Shown: positions 59,015 through 64,000 of the stretch, one piece after another
Position numbering within the stretch: position 1 is the first letter of the stretch
Layout: every line of letters starts with the position of its first letter
Source: Spinacia oleracea
Taxonomy: Eukaryota > Streptophyta > Magnoliopsida > Caryophyllales > Amaranthaceae
Assembly: GCF_020520425.1 (NCBI RefSeq)
Contig: NC_079487.1
Coordinates: forward strand, 125,200,385-125,264,384
DNA: 64,000 nucleotides
Reading direction: 5' to 3'
The notes under the pieces: generated by a model
What the model saw: only the letters and a program-made list of their open reading frames with translations
What the model was told of the DNA's origin: nothing
The model's database searches: none
Program-made: the position numbers and the translations under genes

Positions 59015-62000
59015 TCAAGTTTCTGATTGAGTGGTAGAACACTCAGAATCCGCCTGGCAAGCTGTGGTTGTGCATTTATACTGTACATAAGAAAAACATG
59101 TATTTAAGTTAATCAATTATCAAAAGGAGCTAATACCAATTCACTAGCAGAATTAAAAGGAATTTGCAATTCATTTGGCTTCATTCACTAGAAACAAATC
59201 AGAAATTAATTCACTTCTAACATAGAAACAGGTTAACTGAGATTAATAACAACTTCGGAGTACCAGAACAACCGATCAACAACAAACACTGCATGTTTGC
59301 AGATGTTATTCGGGCTACGTTGACACGAGGAATAATCGGTATCATGCAAATAGAATCGTGGAATCAATTACACAAACAGAAGTAAAATTCTTCTTGTACC
59401 TTTGCTTCAGTAATGGGCTTGGTTTGAGCAGTAGTAGTTGATTCAGGAACTGAACAAACTGACTGTGTTGTAGAGCAAGCAGGCTACAATTGCATCACAC
59501 AGTAACTCGTATTATATCACTACCACATAAGAGAAGAAAACTATTTCCTGTATTACGTCTTATATGCAAGAGATCAACTTGCCTCTTCGGTATGGAACTC
59601 CTTGTCATTTGTCTCTGGAATTTCTATGGAAAGAGGGTATGTATCACACGGGTTACGTTGTGAAGACGCTGTAAAGAGTGAAAGCAACATTTTCAAAAGA
59701 AACAAATGAGACATACATATACCATAACTCCGTGCACAGTTTCATCTCCTTAAAGATGGTGGTGTGTTCATCAATAAGACTAAACACTGAAAGAAACAAA
59801 TGTTCAATAAGTGTTATTTTTTAATGTTCGTTGCCAAATAAAAGGTCCACAAACATAATCGTCTTCTAGAATTTCAATGTTTGGTAGGCATGGTAACAAG
59901 TGTTGTATACAGAATTCGTTTCTGCTATTGTCTTTTCTTCAAAATCAACACTGTCCTAATGCCTCTAAAAGGGTCACACCCAAGCAGGGTATGGTGGTTT
60001 GGATATTAAAACCATAAACTGAGGTGATTCATACATAAGTACATAACACTGAACATTAGATCTCCTATAGGAGCATTTTAGTTAGATTTGCTTCTTGGAG
60101 GAACTTTACATAATTCCTAAGTCCGGAAGAATGAAAACTTTCAAATAGTGCAACTCATGAATAGATTGAATTGAGACAAGAAATAAGAAAATATTCACTT
60201 TATAAGGTACAAAACTTATGTAGACATTATTCGTTGAAGCATTGGACAAGACAAGAGCAAGAAAAAGACTGTGATCAACATATCAAGTTATACCTGTGCA
60301 ACCTGCAAAACCTCCCGAAACAAGCAGAGATTCAGCATCCTTCTTAGTGTGAACCTTAGAATCTTTAATCCTAGAGGATCAATATGAACAATAAGAATCA
60401 CTAGGAAACACATATTGTCATAATAAAAAACAAATAAGGGGAGAAAATATATCCACAGATTCTTAAGCGAAAAATCAACTTCCATTGTTTGACCCCCTGC
60501 CCCTCCCCCCATTGCCATATGCCCATATGTATTCCCCCTACTCTAGCTGGAAAACAAACAAGTCCAAGAAATTCTTAGCATAAAAATATATAACTATTAA
60601 ATCTTAATTCTCAGATTAACATTATTACTTCCAAGTGGTTCGATTTCCTTTATGTTTTGTCCTCTCTCTGGATTTTGGGGAAGGAAGGAGGGGCTGGTGG
60701 GCGGTGGCAACATACTAACATTTAGAAAAGCTTATAATTCACATACAATCTCCAGAAGCTGATCATGAAGTACAGTGAAATCCAGAGGTTGACCTTCTCA
60801 TTTCCCCTTCAGGAATCGTAAAACTTTTCTCCTTGCTTTCAACTATTGAAAGGAATGCTTCTTTGTCCTGTCATTTGGATCAGAACATTACAATTGGAGT
60901 CAAATGCAACATTTTGCATATCTGAAGAGAGGACGCCAGAAGAGTGGCGTTCTTACGTTCTTGCTATGACAGACATGATTACTCCTTATATCATTAAATG
61001 TTACCAAGAAAATGTGCATGAAGAGAAAGCTCAAAAGTTATATCTATCATTAACCAGTTTCAATCGAATGTAAAAGTATGATCAGATGACCTTGTTGACA
61101 CCAAAGTAACTGTTCACACCATTTTATGTTGATGAGGTTCTTTAAGAATGCCTAGTCCGTGCAACTGACAAATGTCAAATCAAGATATCACCATGATGAT
61201 GCATATTTGTCAAAGTTGTGGTAAATATTAAGTAAAGGTATATAATAAAAACAGTGACTGATAGTGATGAAAACTCTAAAGACCTCATTCATATCTCTGA
61301 AAGCATGCTGGATTTTCTCCAACACAGCACCTAAACTCTTCAGTTCAGATTCCAGACCCTGCAATTGAATGTGTTACTTTTTAGAGAAAACTATATTGTG
61401 GGGAAAATAATCAGACAGAAAAGATAAAAAAGAAACTGAGTAACAACATGAGAAAATGAAAACTCCGTACCTGCTTCTCTGATATTAGATTTTGTACGAT
61501 AGCTTCCTTCTTTGATAGAGCTTTCTGAAGGTGAAAGTGGTCAAAGCGAAACAATTTGGAGACAGAATACAGAAGAAAAAAAAGAGTTAAAATTAAAGCA
61601 ATCAATTCTGCACTTAAAAAAGCATTGATCAGAAGGATATAGTTTCCACTTCTGTTCGATTTTTGTTACTAATTCTTTGTGCTTCGAGCTGTGCTTCTAG
61701 CTCAGAGATAATCTTCTCTTTTCTCTGGAGCTCATCCTTGTATTTCCCAAGCCTATTTTCCATTTCATTTATTTTTTCTGCATGACACGGTATGAAAGTA
61801 TTTAAACACTGTTTCAGCCTGAATGAATCAACAAAAGATCAAACTTGCAAACTACTCCGTACATAATAGCAATTACCTTTAAATACTTTCTCAGCCTCAG
61901 GAAGTCTATCAAACTTTCTTTTTAAGCTATTTACTGCACATGCAAACACCGTAATTGTTAATGATTAAAAACAAGAAAAGAAAAAGTGAAACGAATTTAT

Positions 62001-63929
62001 GAGGCTATTACTTCTTACAAACGTACGTTAACTCTTTGTAACTGGTGAAGTGAGTGGACAAAATGAATGAATATAAGAATCAAGATAGCTACATGCCTAC
62101 TTCCTCTTTCTCATCGACAACATGACGTACACTATCAACAACTTGCTTTACGGATAATGCTTCTTTTTCTATAGCATCAAACAGTAACAAGTGAGACTTT
62201 AGCTTCTCTGAGAAAAACTTGAGCTTCCGATCTCTTGCTTCAATTGAACGTTTCATATCATATGTTGATTCCTGAACACCAACCAAAGATTTACTCAGTG
62301 CATACTACCAAATCTCTCTGTATCCAACAGTATAGGGTGTCCATCTGGACTACAATACAAGTCAGGTTCAAAACATTACTAATAAGAAGAAAAATTCCAC
62401 ATATACATGTAAAATAACAAATCTACAGAGCATTGCAGAAAACCCTTTTAATAATAACCGAAGTCAAGGGATTAGTATCATATGAAATTGACCAAAGTAT
62501 CCAAGATATAGCCACACAGCCCACACTATCTTACAGGATAATAAGAAATAGTTGGAATTGATTGTCCTACTAAACATTGGACTTTCATAAGACTACAGAA
62601 GAAAAGGAAGTGTGGGAGGGGGAATAGAGATTATTGGTGGTAAATAGGCAACCATTTATCTATTTAAATGACCCGGGTCATATCTCAAACCAACTTCAGG
62701 TCGTATGGCAAATGCCATTTTCAAGGATCATCTAAAGAATTCATTATAATTCAGTTGAAAAGCTTATGATACTTGATAGCTTTGCTTGGAGAAAAAGTAT
62801 TGTCCTGCATCCTAAGCCGGAAATGCAACACTCATAAGTGTGTGACCTCATAGATACATCACTAAGCTTGTAATACTTGCAGACTATACTTGCAGTATAG
62901 TAGGTATAAGTGTCCATGTGCTTCTTAAATGAACTCACCCATAGCATAACATCTTGAAAAGCCATTAACGGCATTTTATGCAGAACTATTTTGCTCTCTT
63001 TAAGTTTTCGTGACAGCATGTGCATTATGCCAACTCACAATTTTCTCTGCATATCAACGTGAGCAAGAAATGGGGTAAACACTTGATAAAACCCAATATT
63101 ACAAATTTTAAACTCATCAAACAGAAAGGTCACTGTGAATGTAGTGACAGTCTTGTACTGAAAGGAGACGTCTGTTTTGCCTAGGAGAAAGAAAAAGTCA
63201 CATCATTTGCGAGGGGATGCTTATAGTTATAGCATTCTAGTGGCTTCATCAAATTTGCCAAGCTAGAATAAAAAAATATATACTAGTGGCTTCATCAACC
63301 TACTTATAGCATTCTTCTGAGTTATCCTACCAATCTCCAGTCTAATCGCCCAATGCAAATAACCAACTATTATCTGTCAGAAACACTTACATTTTTAGAA
63401 AACACTGCAACATTCTTGAGTAACATAATTATCCTCAATATTCGCAACTCCAACTTTCATCCTCTATCTTCATTTCTAATTCTATCCTTGAAGGTGTTCC
63501 CTCACAAGTCACAACCATCTCAACATATGCATCTCTGCTACTCCCATCTTCCTAATATGATCTTTCCAAAATTCCCAACATTCCAGACACATTCATACCC
63601 CTTTATGCACCATTTACTTGAATCTTCACTTTGCACATTCACTTAGATGATCAGTACTTTTGCTTTTAATTAATTTTAATTATAGTATTTAACCATTATT
63701 TGGCATGGTATCTACTATGTGTCTATAAATCTATAATTGATCAAGCAATAAAATTCATTAAGAAAATGGCTTAATTAACTCTTAAACAAATACTAAAAAC
63801 TCGCAATCAAAAGAAAACCTGATAGGCATTTACGAATTGCTCCCTTGATTGAAGAAGGCTTTGGATTGTGTCATTCAGTCCCTTTTGCTTGCTCTCAAGC
63901 AAAGCATTGTCGTTCTGGAGATAACTCAC
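59015..63929 (-). CDS. Coiled-coil protein of unknown function, 3' part (runs off the window)
   Basis: Ten exons, high to low: 63929-63819, 62271-62093, 61926-61877, 61777-61650, 61524-61471, 61358-61284, 60342-60294, 59668-59583, 59483-59400, 59080-59015. They give 293 residues of C-terminus; the start lies beyond 64000. The sequence is a long heptad-rich coiled coil (LLESKQKGLNDTIQSLLQS, MKRSIEARDRKLKFFSEKL, KQVVDSVRHVVDEKEEV, KIISELEAQLEAQ, KALSKKEAIVQNLISEKQ), then a Ser/Thr/Cys-rich tail ending CSTTQSET. It resembles plant proteins loosely annotated as myosin heavy chain-related; I give no function. The exon 62271-62093 to 61926-61877 junction is uncertain. The intron after exon 59668-59583 uses a GC donor (GAG/GCAAGT). 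All other junctions are GT-AG and in phase. Confidence 0.8.
63432..63620 (-). mobile_element. RTE LINE fragment in an intron of the coiled-coil gene
   Basis: Minus-strand translation gives EMHMLRWL, then KDRIRNEDRG, then MKVGVANIED in shifted frames, matching the same RTE region as 53411-53560. DNA identity to that copy is high (for example CAACATATGCATCT, CCTAATATGATCTTTCC and AATTCCCAACATTCC are shared). It is a short dead fragment. Confidence 0.75.
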
Positions 63930-64000
63930 CTATCAAAACAACAATACTAATCAAAATTACAACCAGTATCTCTCACAGGAATTTCATCGAACAGTTGATG

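Overview
This is nuclear DNA of a flowering plant: AT-rich, with multi-exon genes, GT-AG introns and many plant transposon families (Stowaway, Tourist/PIF, hAT, Mutator and Helitron elements, RTE and L1 LINEs, SINEs, solo LTRs). Every protein-coding gene I can place has a close land-plant family. The abundance of the 9-mer TACGGAGTA/TACTCCGTA reminds me of Caryophyllales genomes such as spinach and its relatives. That is an impression, not a proof.

Layout. 1-10.3 kb has no gene I can support. It holds an hAT element, a long-TIR element with two younger insertions, and a local segmental duplication. 10.3-11.8 kb (+) is a GPI-anchored-looking GUB_WAK_bind/WAK_assoc cell-wall protein. 13.4-18.2 kb (-) is a galectin-domain hydroxyproline O-galactosyltransferase that starts arabinogalactan glycans. 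18.2-24.9 kb is a MITE and Helitron cluster. 24.9-28.4 kb (+) is the exocyst subunit EXO84A. 30.3-32.1 kb (+) is an intronless secreted LRR protein. 32.9-37.5 kb (-) is an EDR2-like (DUF1336) protein with a predicted acylation signal. 37.5-49.6 kb is a gene-poor repeat block. 49.6-56.6 kb (-) is the bHLH factor ICE1/SCREAM. 59.0 kb to beyond the right edge (-) is the 3' half of a coiled-coil gene I do not recognise.

Plant genes are not in operons, so neighbours are not expected to be co-transcribed. Three neighbours do concern the cell surface or secretion (GUB_WAK protein, AGP galactosyltransferase, EXO84A), which I treat as coincidence. I rebuilt exon structures by hand from splice sites, reading phase and remembered family sequences. 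The phase closes for all seven genes. One junction in the last gene is uncertain.

The most interesting observation is the short sequence TACGGAGTA, found 15 times in 64 kb. In two independent places the window also contains the matching empty site, and the difference is exactly 7 bp (CGGAG plus a duplicated TA). It therefore behaves like a tiny mobile insertion or a transposon footprint at TA dinucleotides.
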